From: Chitinophaga niabensis
Lineage (GTDB): Bacteria > Bacteroidota > Bacteroidia > Chitinophagales > Chitinophagaceae
Length of the DNA stretch: 64,000 bases
NCBI GenBank assembly: GCA_017849435.1
Contig: JAFIGY010000002.1
Span: 728,587 to 792,586, forward strand
Direction: 5' to 3'
Shown here: piece by piece, positions 18,973 through 27,800 of the stretch
Layout of the letters: each line of letters begins with the position of its first letter
Numbering within the stretch: the first letter of the stretch is position 1
Notes under the pieces: generated by a model
Databases searched by the model: none
Seen by the model: only the letters and a program-made list of their open reading frames with translations
Told to the model about the DNA's origin: nothing
Program-made: the position numbers and the translations under genes

Positions 18973-18993
18973 GTTACTGTCCTATGAAAAACC
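18973..18993 (-). repeat. Right terminal inverted repeat of the MITE
   Basis: 21 nt ending CCTATGAAAAACC on the plus strand. It is the reverse complement of the left end with two mismatches and is followed by AAATA. Confidence 0.7.
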
Positions 18994-18998
18994 AAATA

Positions 18999-19075
18999 TT
19001 CCTACACCGCGAGAATCTTCTTGCAAAGTAAATGACTCTCGAAAGCAATGGATTAATCCATTGCTTTTGTTTTTA
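18999..19075 (+). ncRNA. Possible small RNA with intrinsic terminator, 5' end displaced by the MITE
   Basis: If the MITE and one copy of its target duplication are removed, the TACCTTTG promoter at 18502 lies about 10 bases before this segment. The segment contains a hairpin (CGAGA 19010-19014 with TCTCG 19037-19041) and ends in the strong terminator at 19042-19075. No open reading frame fits. It may now be driven by the outward TATATTTG box inside the MITE. Alternatively the terminator is a distant 3' end for nrdJ. Confidence 0.3.
19042..19075 (+). terminator. Strong plus-strand intrinsic terminator
   Basis: A 26-nt perfect palindrome (arms AAAGCAATGGATT) followed by TGTTTTT. No plus-strand protein gene ends nearby. 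The adjacent gene on the right is on the minus strand, and the T tract does not serve it. Confidence 0.75.
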
Positions 19076-19101
19076 TAGAGGCCGGTGTGGAAGTTTGGGG
19101 A

Positions 19102-19851
19102 TCAGACAGGAAGCAGGTCGCAGAAATAGAACCGGGTGTCCCAATCAGTCGGTTCCTCCTTCTTAAAGCAATTTTCGCCATCATCTTTATAACAATCACC
19201 TCCCCGGCTGCGTGCCGGTGCGTAGACTCTTTCAACCGTTTCACCTAACTGAAAGTCAACAGGTTGAGCAAAGAGCGGGCCGTCAAACACAAAACTGTGG
19301 AACTCGCCGTTCTCTCCGCAGGGATCCACTCCCGGTGGGAGATCGGCGAGGAAGGCCTCATCAATAAAGCGACCGGCAAAGGAGGCCGGCAGATATTTCG
19401 CATTAACACACACAATCACCGCTTTGAACCCCTCGGCCAGAAAATCCCTCATCAACCCTGCACTATCCCGTCCCCACAAAGGGAATACCCCATTCATGCC
19501 CACTTTAGCCAACTGCGCCTCCCGGTAAGCACGCAGGTCTTCCAGGAAAATATCCCCGAAAACCGCATGCCGGATACCTTCTGATTGAAGATCGGTTAGC
19601 TGCGCCTCCATAATACGATTGTAATCTTCCATGGAAGCATTCTCCGGGAGATAGGCTTTCTTCAGCGGAATGCCCGTTTGTTTTGCCTGTTCCTCCAGTA
19701 AAGCCTCCCGCACCCCGTGCATGGATACCCGGTGATAGGCTTCGCTCAGCGTGGTAAACAGGTAGCGTACCCGGTAAAGCTGCTGCTTTTGCAGCTGCCA
19801 CAGCGCGAAAGTGGCGTCTTTCCCGCCACTCCAGTTGATATATGCATCCAT
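19102..19851 (-). CDS. Diphthine-ammonia ligase family ATPase (DPH6-like)
   Basis: A 249-residue ATP-pyrophosphatase of the adenine-nucleotide alpha-hydrolase fold. The P-loop-like SGGKD motif sits at residues 8-12 (INWSGGKDATFALWQL). The family-specific C-terminal motif GENGEFHSFVFDGPLF is present, with the downstream conserved ARSRGGDCYKDDGENCF region. Eukaryotic homologues amidate diphthine on EF2, which bacteria lack, so the bacterial substrate is unknown. ATG 19851 begins directly at the conserved core; an in-frame start six codons upstream is also possible. Confidence 0.8.
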   Translation of the reverse strand: MDAYINWSGGKDATFALWQLQKQQLYRVRYLFTTLSEAYHRVSMHGVREALLEEQAKQTGIPLKKAYLPENASMEDYNRIMEAQLTDLQSEGIRHAVFGDIFLEDLRAYREAQLAKVGMNGVFPLWGRDSAGLMRDFLAEGFKAVIVCVNAKYLPASFAGRFIDEAFLADLPPGVDPCGENGEFHSFVFDGPLFAQPVDFQLGETVERVYAPARSRGGDCYKDDGENCFKKEEPTDWDTRFYFCDLLPV

Positions 19852-19869
19852 GGATGTAAAATTATTCAA

Positions 19870-20070
19870 AATCCGGGTGTGGGCGCGAATTGTATTTAAT
19901 CAATTGATAATAAATAATTTATATGCAATAACCCGTATTGTGATGCTGCATGTTTATAATCTAAGATGTTGATTTTAAACTATCTACGATTTCCGGAGGA
20001 TTTTTTTGCAGGATCCCCCATTTTTCTGCAACTTTTCCGCCAACGGGTCGTCTTTCTATTGTACGCCGGA
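19870..20070. other. Gene-free stretch, nothing recognised
   Basis: AT-rich spacer between divergent genes. No open frame, hairpin with T tract or clear promoter was identified before the direct repeat at 20078. Confidence 0.5.
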
Positions 20071-20077
20071 ATTTTGG

Positions 20078-20105
20078 TACCGTGAAAACCGCAGTTTGTA
20101 CCGTG
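20078..20105 (+). promoter_or_regulatory. LytTR-like direct repeat upstream of the 160-residue secreted protein
   Basis: Two copies of TACCGTG (20078-20084 and 20099-20105) are exactly 21 bp apart, in contexts ACCGTGAAA and ACCGTGGAA. This resembles the spaced repeats bound by LytTR regulators. The repeat ends about 40 bases before a weak -7 box (TTATTTTG, 20145-20152) of the downstream gene. Confidence 0.4.
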
Positions 20106-20180
20106 GAATTACGTATTTAGCCCGGGTTCATATTTTATTTCATGTTATTTTGTATTTTTAGGTCATTAAAATTTACCCGT

Positions 20181-20663
20181 ATGAAAAAGCTGTTGTTTTT
20201 GCTGATACTGGGTATCGTAACAGCCACTGCAGCGATCGCCGGTAATGGTGATAAAAATAATAACGGTGATAAAACCGAAAAGGGCGCAAAAGCCAAAACA
20301 ACGAACAGATTGGAGGAATTCATCTGGACGCTTCCGCAATCCAAAGTGGTGGAGAAAGTAGAGGAGAACGAGATGCAGAAGGCCATGGTGGAATTGTATA
20401 AATGGTATCTGCAGAACGAGACCCGCATCAACAGCAGCCCGTCTCTGAAAGGTGACAGCAACGAATCCCAGGTAGCGCCGTTCAAAATCGATCCCAAAGT
20501 GCTGCAGCAGTACATCCAGTTCATCAAAAAGAATTTTCCAGGTCTGAATGAAGACGACCTGAATGATAAACGTCCTACTACTTCCACTATCAGGGGCAGG
20601 AATGCGCCTGTGTCTTATGCCGATGACCTGGATGCACCCACTTCTTTGACCGCATCAAAATAA
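20181..20663 (+). CDS. Hypothetical secreted protein
   Basis: A 160-residue protein with signal peptide MKKLLFLLILGIVTATAAIAG, then a low-complexity Asn/Asp/Lys stretch (GNGDKNNNGDKTEKGAKAK). A conserved-looking helical part follows (EEFIWTLPQSKVVEKVEENEMQKAMVELYKWYLQNETRI). The mature protein would be exported to the periplasm or beyond. No family is recognised. The ATG at 20181 is chosen because it begins the signal peptide. A possible LytTR operator lies upstream, and the YcxB-like gene follows after 17 bases, suggesting an operon. Confidence 0.65.
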   Translation: MKKLLFLLILGIVTATAAIAGNGDKNNNGDKTEKGAKAKTTNRLEEFIWTLPQSKVVEKVEENEMQKAMVELYKWYLQNETRINSSPSLKGDSNESQVAPFKIDPKVLQQYIQFIKKNFPGLNEDDLNDKRPTTSTIRGRNAPVSYADDLDAPTSLTASK

Positions 20664-20680
20664 TTTTGTAAGTTCGGTGA

Positions 20681-21181
20681 ATGCATTTTCTACAGTTTAC
20701 GTACAATAGGGAAGAGGTTATTCACGCATTACGTTTTCACTTTCTCCGCCGGGGTGAGATCAAAGTATTCCGCAATACCCTGATCATCCTGCTCATCGCA
20801 GCCATTACAGGATTCCTGTTCCGGCTCGTGAATTTCAACGCCCTCCTGGGCATCGCCATTATGATGGGGATACTGGGCTGGGCTTTCTGGTATTTATTGC
20901 CGGTATCCACCTATAACAAGGCCGCTACTTTTAAAGACAATATCCGTTTACGTTATAACGATGAAGGAATGGCGATCGTGACGGGACAGGGAGAACGGGC
21001 GATGCCCTGGGAGCGGTTTTCGCAGATCGTGGAAACACGGTCTTTCTTTTTTCTGTATCGCGACAAGCGCAGTTTCTTTCTCATCCCCACCAGCGCCTTT
21101 GAAAGCGACGAAGCCCGGGAACAGTTCAGCGCGCTCATGCAGCGCCTGTTCTCCGACTACAGCCGTTTGAACATTTCATAA
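20681..21181 (+). CDS. YcxB-like two-helix membrane protein
   Basis: A 166-residue protein starting MHFLQFTYNREEVIHALRFHFLRR. Two membrane helices follow (about residues 35-52 and 56-75), then a PH-like domain with PWERFSQIVETRSFFFLYRDKRSFFLIPTSAF, which is the signature ending of YcxB-like proteins. The function is unknown in the family. The 3' end overlaps the convergent acetyltransferase gene by 25 bases. Confidence 0.7.
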   Translation: MHFLQFTYNREEVIHALRFHFLRRGEIKVFRNTLIILLIAAITGFLFRLVNFNALLGIAIMMGILGWAFWYLLPVSTYNKAATFKDNIRLRYNDEGMAIVTGQGERAMPWERFSQIVETRSFFFLYRDKRSFFLIPTSAFESDEAREQFSALMQRLFSDYSRLNIS

Positions 21182-21588
21182 TGTGGGATGCCCACTTCTT
21201 CAAATTCTTCTCCGCGTACCTTGTATCCGTTCTTTGCGTAAAATGCTACCGCTTCTTTCCTCGCATGCATCATCAGTTCCATGAATCCGTTCAGGCGACC
21301 CTGCTCTTCCGAGAAAGCAAGGATGCTACTGCCGATACCTTTTCCCTGTAATCCGTTATCCACGGCCATTTGCCGTAACTGCAAAGCATCGTCGTTCAAA
21401 GGCGTGAGAATGCAGCAGCCAAGCAATTGCTGCTCATCAAAACAACCGACGAGCACATCGTTGATCTCCTGTTGCAGGTATTCCTGTGTAAAGCTGAGAC
21501 CAAGCGGTTTCCGCAGGATCTTGTCGCGCAACGCTACCATATGCTGGTAATCGCAACTGCCGTATTCGATGAGGCGCAAAGTGAGCAT
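21157..21588 (-). CDS. GNAT family N-acetyltransferase
   Basis: A 143-residue GNAT acyltransferase (ElaA/YjcF-like). Visible marks are the central strand and acetyl-CoA loop LRQMAVDNGLQGKGIGSSILAFSEEQGR (Q-x-x-G-x-G/S motif) and the C-terminal KEAVAFYAKNGYKVRGEEFEEVGIPHYEMFKRL. The latter is typical of the group whose members end with PHYEMxK. The substrate is unknown. The gene ends inside the YcxB-like gene on the other strand and starts 9 bases downstream of the PRPP-synthetase-like gene on the same strand, implying an operon with it. Confidence 0.85.
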   Translation of the reverse strand: MLTLRLIEYGSCDYQHMVALRDKILRKPLGLSFTQEYLQQEINDVLVGCFDEQQLLGCCILTPLNDDALQLRQMAVDNGLQGKGIGSSILAFSEEQGRLNGFMELMMHARKEAVAFYAKNGYKVRGEEFEEVGIPHYEMFKRL

Positions 21589-21597
21589 GTTGCAAAA

Positions 21598-22530
21598 TTA
21601 ACGCGGAATGCTTTGAAAATAACTGACGATCAGCGGAGCTACGGAATGTACCCGCAGGAGCGGATCTGATATTTGCAGCGCATTGGGATGAGTGTCTGTA
21701 CAAATCATCTGTTGTATCAGACCGCTGTTCCGGATCTTTTCAAAGCCGTTACCGGCAAAGATCCCATGAGTAGTGATCACGGCAATGGCCCGGGCGCCTG
21801 CGTCCAGGTAGGCTTTGGCGGCGTGCAGCAGCGAACCGCCGGTGCGGATCATATCATCGTAAATGATCACCAGCTGATCCTGCACGTTGGCGCTGATAGC
21901 AGTGATATAAGTTTCTTCGCCGGAGATGCGGCGTTTGAAGACAAATGCTGCGGGCACGTGGAGGTCGTTGGCCAGGGACTCCACCCATTTTGCGCGGCCG
22001 GCATCCGTGCTGGCAAGCACAAAAGGCATACCTTGCGCGAGCTCCAGCGCAGCGTTTCGCACGAGGAGCTTGCCGTAGAGGTGCACGGGGCGGACGTTGC
22101 TTTCGAAATAATAGGAAATGCCGTCCACATGCAGATCGATCATGATTACTTTGGTGCCCATGGATGTGACCGGCAAAGCAGAAAAAAGAATGGCGCGGTT
22201 CTTGGCCTTCACTACCTCCCCGTATTGTACGGCGCGTTCCATGGTGGAATAGCCGAAATAGGGGATCACCAGGTTCAGGCCCAGCGCACCGTTCTGGATA
22301 CAGCCGTTGGCGATGTCAAAGAGTTCAAGGGTTTCTTTGTCGTCAATTGTTCCGCCGATCAGCACTACCTCCCGCCCACTAACGTTGCTGGTTATACGAT
22401 GATAGTGCTCTCCGTCGGGGAAGTCGCGGATAGTGATGGCGCCATCTTCCCAGTCCTTCGGAGCGATATCGAGGATGCGTTCTTTCAGATACTGGTAGCG
22501 CTGGGTAGCGAAAATGATCTTTTGTGGCAT
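21598..22530 (-). CDS. Ribose-phosphate pyrophosphokinase-like protein
   Basis: A 310-residue PRPP-synthetase-fold protein. It keeps the tandem phosphoribosyltransferase layout: an N-terminal half with IRDFPDGEHYHRI and LVIPYFGYSTMERAVQYGE, the metal-binding DLHVDG, and the PRPP-binding loop VIIYDDMIRTGGSLLHAAKAYLDAGA followed by TTHGIF. In housekeeping Prs the catalytic flexible loop reads FGYARQDR; here the RQDR is replaced by STMERA. This suggests a divergent paralogue rather than the main PRPP synthetase. It lies upstream of, and close to, the GNAT gene. No riboswitch was seen. Confidence 0.75.
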   Translation of the reverse strand: MPQKIIFATQRYQYLKERILDIAPKDWEDGAITIRDFPDGEHYHRITSNVSGREVVLIGGTIDDKETLELFDIANGCIQNGALGLNLVIPYFGYSTMERAVQYGEVVKAKNRAILFSALPVTSMGTKVIMIDLHVDGISYYFESNVRPVHLYGKLLVRNAALELAQGMPFVLASTDAGRAKWVESLANDLHVPAAFVFKRRISGEETYITAISANVQDQLVIIYDDMIRTGGSLLHAAKAYLDAGARAIAVITTHGIFAGNGFEKIRNSGLIQQMICTDTHPNALQISDPLLRVHSVAPLIVSYFQSIPR

Positions 22531-22616
22531 GATAAGGGAGGATAATGGCCGAAATTACGTGAAAATTATTTTTAACGTTTCATTTGGGCTTGGAGCGCTA
22601 AATTTGACAGATTCGT

Positions 22617-23372
22617 ATGAAGCATGTTCTGTTCAGATATACTGTTGCACTGTTCCTTTTTGCCGTTCCGGCATGGCAGGGTGTTGTGGCGCAGGTGCGC
22701 TTGTCGGGGATGGTGACCGATTCGGATACCCGTGCAGGATTACCTTCTGTGAGCATCTGGAACAAGCGGGCCAGGATAGGCACCCTGAGTAGCGAAACAG
22801 GCCGTTATTTTATGCAGGCTATGCCTGGCGATACGGTGGAATTCTCCATGTTGGGGTATGTACGGGAGCAGGTTGTTGTACCGGCGCTGCCCAGTCCCAC
22901 GCTTAACATTGAATTACATAAACAGATCATCGGCCTGTCCGGTGTTCGCATAAAAGGACGTATTTATCAGCGGGACTCACTGGCTATCCGGGAGGAGTAT
23001 GCAAAATATTTTGGATACAAACGGCCCGGCGCAGTGGACGTGTTGAAAACCCTGCCTTCCAATCCCATCACAGCCCTCAGCTACCTGATACCCAATAAGG
23101 CACGCCGGCGGAAAGAGAAATTCGGCGAACAGCTGAAATACTGGGAAGAAGAAAAGAATATCGATTATCGTTTCAACCCGGAACTGGTACAGCGGATCAC
23201 CAGGCTGGAAAGCCCGCAGCTGGACAGTTTCATGCTTAGTCACCGCCCGAGCTACCATTTTCTCCTGAACGCCACCGAGTACGATCTGATGTTGTTCATC
23301 AAGCAATCGTACCAGCGGTATGCGCGGGAGAAGGGATTTGCGCCGAAGGATTCCACAACGGGTCAACCGTAG
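22617..23372 (+). CDS. Secreted protein with carboxypeptidase-like regulatory domain
   Basis: A 251-residue protein with signal peptide (MKHVLFRYTVALFLFAVPAWQGVVAQ). An 85-residue CarboxypepD_reg-like beta-sandwich follows (VRLSGMVTDSDTRAGLPSVSIWNKR..GTLSSETGRYFMQAMPGDTVEFSMLGY). The charged helical C-terminal half is of unknown role (RRKEKFGEQLKYWEEEKNIDYRFNPELVQRITRLESP). Proteins of this kind are common in Bacteroidota and usually surface or periplasm located. It is transcribed divergently from the PRPP-synthetase-like gene. Confidence 0.75.
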   Translation: MKHVLFRYTVALFLFAVPAWQGVVAQVRLSGMVTDSDTRAGLPSVSIWNKRARIGTLSSETGRYFMQAMPGDTVEFSMLGYVREQVVVPALPSPTLNIELHKQIIGLSGVRIKGRIYQRDSLAIREEYAKYFGYKRPGAVDVLKTLPSNPITALSYLIPNKARRRKEKFGEQLKYWEEEKNIDYRFNPELVQRITRLESPQLDSFMLSHRPSYHFLLNATEYDLMLFIKQSYQRYAREKGFAPKDSTTGQP

Positions 23373-23489
23373 ATAAAAGCTGAAGTGAGTGACACAACGG
23401 CGGCCGGGAAATGTTACCGGCGCCTGTATCCAAAAGAAAAACCAGCTGCACGGGCAACCGGTCCTTCACAAATATCCTGTTGACAAAAT

Positions 23490-24815
23490 TCATTTCAACA
23501 GCTGCCCTTTCAACCGCAACAATTCCGTTTCCGCCAGTTTCGTATTGTATCTCGCCTGAATAAGCCGATAGGCGGCCAGTTCAAGGCTTTGCTGCGCTTC
23601 TTTCACCTCCAGGGTTGTGGAAACGCCCTGCCGGAAGCGCTCCAGCGCCACCATCACGTTTTCCCTTGCCAGTCCCACACTTTCTTCTTCCAGCGTGAGG
23701 GATTGTTTGTAGTATTCGTAATCCTTGAATGCGTTCCGCAGCGTCAGTCTTACCTGTGATTCCTGGCTTTCCAGTGACAGTTGCTGATATTGGATATCCA
23801 GCTTAGCCGCTTTGAATTGGCGTTGTGCATTAAGACCGTTGAAAATCGGCACCGTGGCGGAAAGGCCGTAAGTGAACCCCCTGTTCTGGTTGAAGACAGG
23901 GCTGAATTGGTTTATCGCGGCGCTGGCGCGGGACTGGTTAAAGTTGTAGGCGGAGTTGAAAGCGATAACGGGGAAGAAATCGCCCCGGCGTTCTTTCAAC
24001 ACGATTCTGGATATTTCAACATGCTGTTTCGCTACCTGCAATTGCGGGTTGGTATTGTGCAGATTTTCGAGGATCTGACCGTAAGAGAGCGCAAGATTTA
24101 CCGGGATGGTATCCAGCACATCATAATTGGTGTTCTCGTCAGCAATGGCCAGCAATTGATTCAGCGCAGCTTTGCTCTGGTCAATGGTTGTTTGTTGCCG
24201 CAACCAGGCAGCGCGTTGTGCATTGTAATCCACCTTTGCCTGCAGCCAGTCTGTTTTCGGAGCAAGGCCCGTCTGGAATTTGGCATCGGAGAGTTTTACG
24301 CGTTCGTCTGAAATAGACAGTTGTTCTGCCAGTGCGCGCAGTTGTTGTTTTTGCTGCGCGATGTTGTAGTAACTGTTGATGATGGAAGCGATCGTGTTCT
24401 CTACCTGGTTCTTCACGCTGAGCTCGCCGAGTATGTCAATCGCCTGAATGCGCTGGCGTGTGGCGAACATCTTGAGGCCGTCGAACAGCGTCCATGTGAG
24501 GTTAAGGGAAGATTGCCATTGCTGGTTCCTGATGCCGCTGGTGTCTCTTTTGTTACCGTTCCCGAACTCCTGCTTCGACCCTGTGTTGCTCCAGGTTTTG
24601 GAGGCTGTTCCATTCAGCCGTGGCGCAAACGCGAAATCCGCATACGCCCGGTCATTTGCCGCCACTTCTGCATTGTTGCGGGCGAGACGGATGTCGAAAT
24701 TATTTTTCAAGCCCAGGTCAATTGCCTGCTCCAGCGTCAGTACCTGTTGCGCCTGTGTATCGATGGCCAGCAGTGTGAGCAATATCCCGGCTGCGTAAAT
24801 CCTGATCAATTTCAT
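23490..24815 (-). CDS. TolC family outer-membrane efflux protein
   Basis: A 441-residue TolC-type outer-membrane channel component. A signal peptide (MKLIRIYAAGILLTLLAIDTQAQ) is followed by two similar helical halves typical of OEP proteins: LTLEQAIDLGLKNNFDIRLARNN at the start and SLESQESQVRLTLRNAFKDYEYYKQSL in the second repeat, then VSTTLEVKEAQQSLELAAYRLIQARYNTKLAETELLRLKG at the end. ATG 24815 begins the signal peptide and lies 13 bases after the RND pump stop. It is last in the MFP-RND-OEP operon. Confidence 0.92.
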   Translation of the reverse strand: MKLIRIYAAGILLTLLAIDTQAQQVLTLEQAIDLGLKNNFDIRLARNNAEVAANDRAYADFAFAPRLNGTASKTWSNTGSKQEFGNGNKRDTSGIRNQQWQSSLNLTWTLFDGLKMFATRQRIQAIDILGELSVKNQVENTIASIINSYYNIAQQKQQLRALAEQLSISDERVKLSDAKFQTGLAPKTDWLQAKVDYNAQRAAWLRQQTTIDQSKAALNQLLAIADENTNYDVLDTIPVNLALSYGQILENLHNTNPQLQVAKQHVEISRIVLKERRGDFFPVIAFNSAYNFNQSRASAAINQFSPVFNQNRGFTYGLSATVPIFNGLNAQRQFKAAKLDIQYQQLSLESQESQVRLTLRNAFKDYEYYKQSLTLEEESVGLARENVMVALERFRQGVSTTLEVKEAQQSLELAAYRLIQARYNTKLAETELLRLKGQLLK

Positions 24816-24828
24816 CTGTTTATATTTA

Positions 24829-27800
24829 TTAGGCATGCGCCGCGGAGGCTGCTGCTTCCGGCGCTTTCAGCACTGCGCTTTCAAACTCCGTGTTCTTTTT
24901 ACGAATACTGAAGAAACTGTACATCGCGGGGATCACATACAACGTGAGCACCAACGAGAACATGATACCACCTACGATCACGATCCCCAGCGGAATACGG
25001 CTGGTGGATGCGGCACCGAGGCTCATGGCGATAGGCAGGGCGCCGAGGGCCATAGCAAGACTGGTCATCAGGATCGGGCGTAAACGCATCACCGCTCCTT
25101 CCACCGCCGCTTCGGATTTTCCCCTGCCGGCATCGCGCATATGATTGGCGAATTCCACAATAAGGATACCATTCTTCGTCACCAGGCCAATCAACATGAT
25201 CACACCGATCTGCGAGAAGATATTCCAGGTTTGACCAAACAGCCAGAGGGACAGCAATGCACCCGCAAACGCCAGCGGTACGGTGAGCATGATGGTTATC
25301 GGATCGATCCAGCTTTCGAACTGTGCGGCCAGTACAAGATAGATCAGCACCAGAGCCAGTACCAGCGCAAACATCGTATTGGAGCCACTCTCTGCATAGT
25401 CGCGCGAAGAGCCGCTGAGGGCGGTGTCAAAGCTGTCGTCCATCACTTTCTCTTTTTGCAGCTTATCGTAGATTGCATACATGGCTTTAATACCGTCTCC
25501 GATGGTTTTGCCGGGGGCGAGACCGGCGGAGATGGTGGCTGATTTCATACGGTTGTAGTGATAGATCACCGGGGGGCTTGTTTCTTCTTCCATCGTCACC
25601 ACATTGTCCAGCTGAATAGCCTCCCCACGGTTGTTGCGCACATAAATACTTTGCAGGTCCACAGGATCATCGCGATCCTTACGGAACACCTGGCCCATTA
25701 CCTGGTACTGTTTCCCATTCCGGATGAAATACCCGAAGCGGCGATTACTCAACGCAAGTTGCAGGGTAGAAGAAATATCCGCTACGGAAACGCCCAGTTC
25801 GCTTGCTTTTGCACGGTTGATCCGGATGCGCAGTTCCGGCTTGTTGAACTTGAGGTCTACATCCACGCCCTGAAAAACGGGGTTACTGTTCGCTTCATCC
25901 ATAAAGCGCGGGATCGCTTTCGAGAGTTTCTCGAAATTCACGTTCTCCAGTACGAAAGATACCGGCAACCCGCCACGGCGGCCTACCTGTATGGTCTGTT
26001 GTTCCAGCGCGAACACCTTTCCTGTAGGGAAGCGGTACATGTTGCGGTTCACCATGTTCACGATATCTTTCTGCGAACGGGTCCGGTCTTTCGGTTCAGG
26101 CAGTGTTACAAAAGAGAAAGCCGTGTTTACAGAGCCCGCGCCGGAGAAGCCGGGGGCCGTAACGGAAAGGATCACGTTCTTTTCCGGAATGGAATCTGCC
26201 AGGAACTGTACCAGGTCATTCACATATTTATCCATCGCATCGTAGGAGGTTCCTTCCGGCGCGGTGATGGAGAGGCGGAAATAGCTTCTGTCTTCCAGCG
26301 GCGCCAGTTCCGATTGGAGGGTGCGGAAGAGGAAGTAGATCATACCCAGACAAACAAGTATGATCGCCACTGCCATTAACCGCACTTTCATGAATGCATT
26401 CAGCGAGCTTTTATAACTGTTCTCCATCCAGCGGAAGAAAGGTTCTGTTTTCTCGTAGAACCAGGAGTGCTTATGAGTTTTACGCGCCAGCTTCACGTTG
26501 AGCACCGGCGTGAGGGTGAGCGAAACAAACGCGGAGATCAATACCGCACCGGCCACAACAATCCCGAATTCCCGGAAAAGCCTTCCTACAAAGCCTTGCA
26601 GGAAGATGATCGGGAGGAATACGAAAGCGAGCGTAATGGAGGTGGCGATCACCGCAAAGAAGATCTCTTCCGATCCTTCCTTGGCGGCACGCATGCGTGG
26701 CAGACCTGCTTCGATCTTTTTATAGATGTTTTCCGTTACCACAATACCGTCGTCTACCACCAATCCCGTTGCGAGTACAATAGCCAGCAGCGTAAGGATG
26801 TTGATGGTGAATCCGCAGATGTACATGATGAAGAATGCACCGATGAGTGAAACAGGGATGTCTACGATCGGGCGAAAGGCCATGAGCCAGTCGCGGAAGA
26901 ACAGGTACACGATGAGGATCACCAGTGTGAGCGCGATGATGAGCGTTTCCTGCACTTCGTGGATACTCTTCTTGATGAAGGCTGTGTTATCCATCGCGAT
27001 GTTGAGGCTGAAATCTTCCGGTATATCTTTTTTCAGGTGTTCATAACGTTTGTAGAATTCTTCGGAAATGGCCACATAGTTGGAGCCGGGCTGCGGGATC
27101 AGGGCCAGCGCTATCTGCGGAATACCGGATTCCTTCAGCTGTGTTTCCTCGTTTTCAGGGCCGAGTACTGCCTGTCCTACATCACGCAAACGGATCTCCG
27201 CGCCGTTCACGTTTTTGATAATAAGGTTATTGAACTCTTCTTCTGTATCCAGTCGCCCGAAAGTTCGTACAGTCAGCTCCGTTGCATTCCCCGCGATCTT
27301 TCCCGAAGGTAGTTCCACATTCTCCTTTTGCAGGGCGGTTTGCACATCGCCGGGAGTGAGACCGTAGGCGGAGAGGCGGGCGGGGTCCATCCAGATGCGC
27401 ATGGCGTATTTCTTCTCGCCCCAGATCTGGATGGCGCTTACGCCGGGGATGGTCTGCAGTTTTTCCAGCAGCACGTTGGTGGCATATTCTGTGATCTCCA
27501 GCTGGTTGCGGGTATTGCTTTGCACTGTCATGGAGATGATCGCGTCGGAGTTGGCGTCTGCTTTGGTTACAACGGGCGGGGCCTCGAGGTCGTCAGGGAG
27601 GGAGCGTTGGGCCTGGGAGACCTTGTCCCGCACATCATTCGCGGCTGCTTCAAGGTCTTCACCCAGCTCGAATTCCACCGTGATATTGCTGCTGCCCTGG
27701 CTGCTGAGTGAGGAGATATTCTTGATACCGGCTACGCCGTTGATGGCTTTCTCTAACGGTTCGGTGATCTGTGTTTCGATGATATCAGAGTTGGCGCCGG

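Larger units (their letters stand above)
18520..18993. mobile_element. MITE-like non-autonomous element, 474 bp
   Basis: The ends are 21-nt imperfect inverted repeats (18520-18540 and 18973-18993) that match at 19 of 21 positions. Both contain TTTTCATAGGAyAGTAAC when read inward from the outer end. The element is flanked by a 5-bp direct repeat AAATA (18515-18519 and 18994-18998), the expected target-site duplication. The interior has no credible gene, is AT-rich in its right half, and holds a small hairpin (GGGCGC / GTGCCC plus T tract, about 18550-18575). A TATATTTG box (18942-18949) near the right end points outward. No transposase is present, so it would have to be moved by a related IS elsewhere. 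The family is not assigned. Confidence 0.7.

Noticed and set aside
25558-27711. Several long plus-strand frames across the RND pump gene
   Set aside because: All are antisense to a well-supported 1041-residue pump and look like basic, repetitive translations of the complementary strand.
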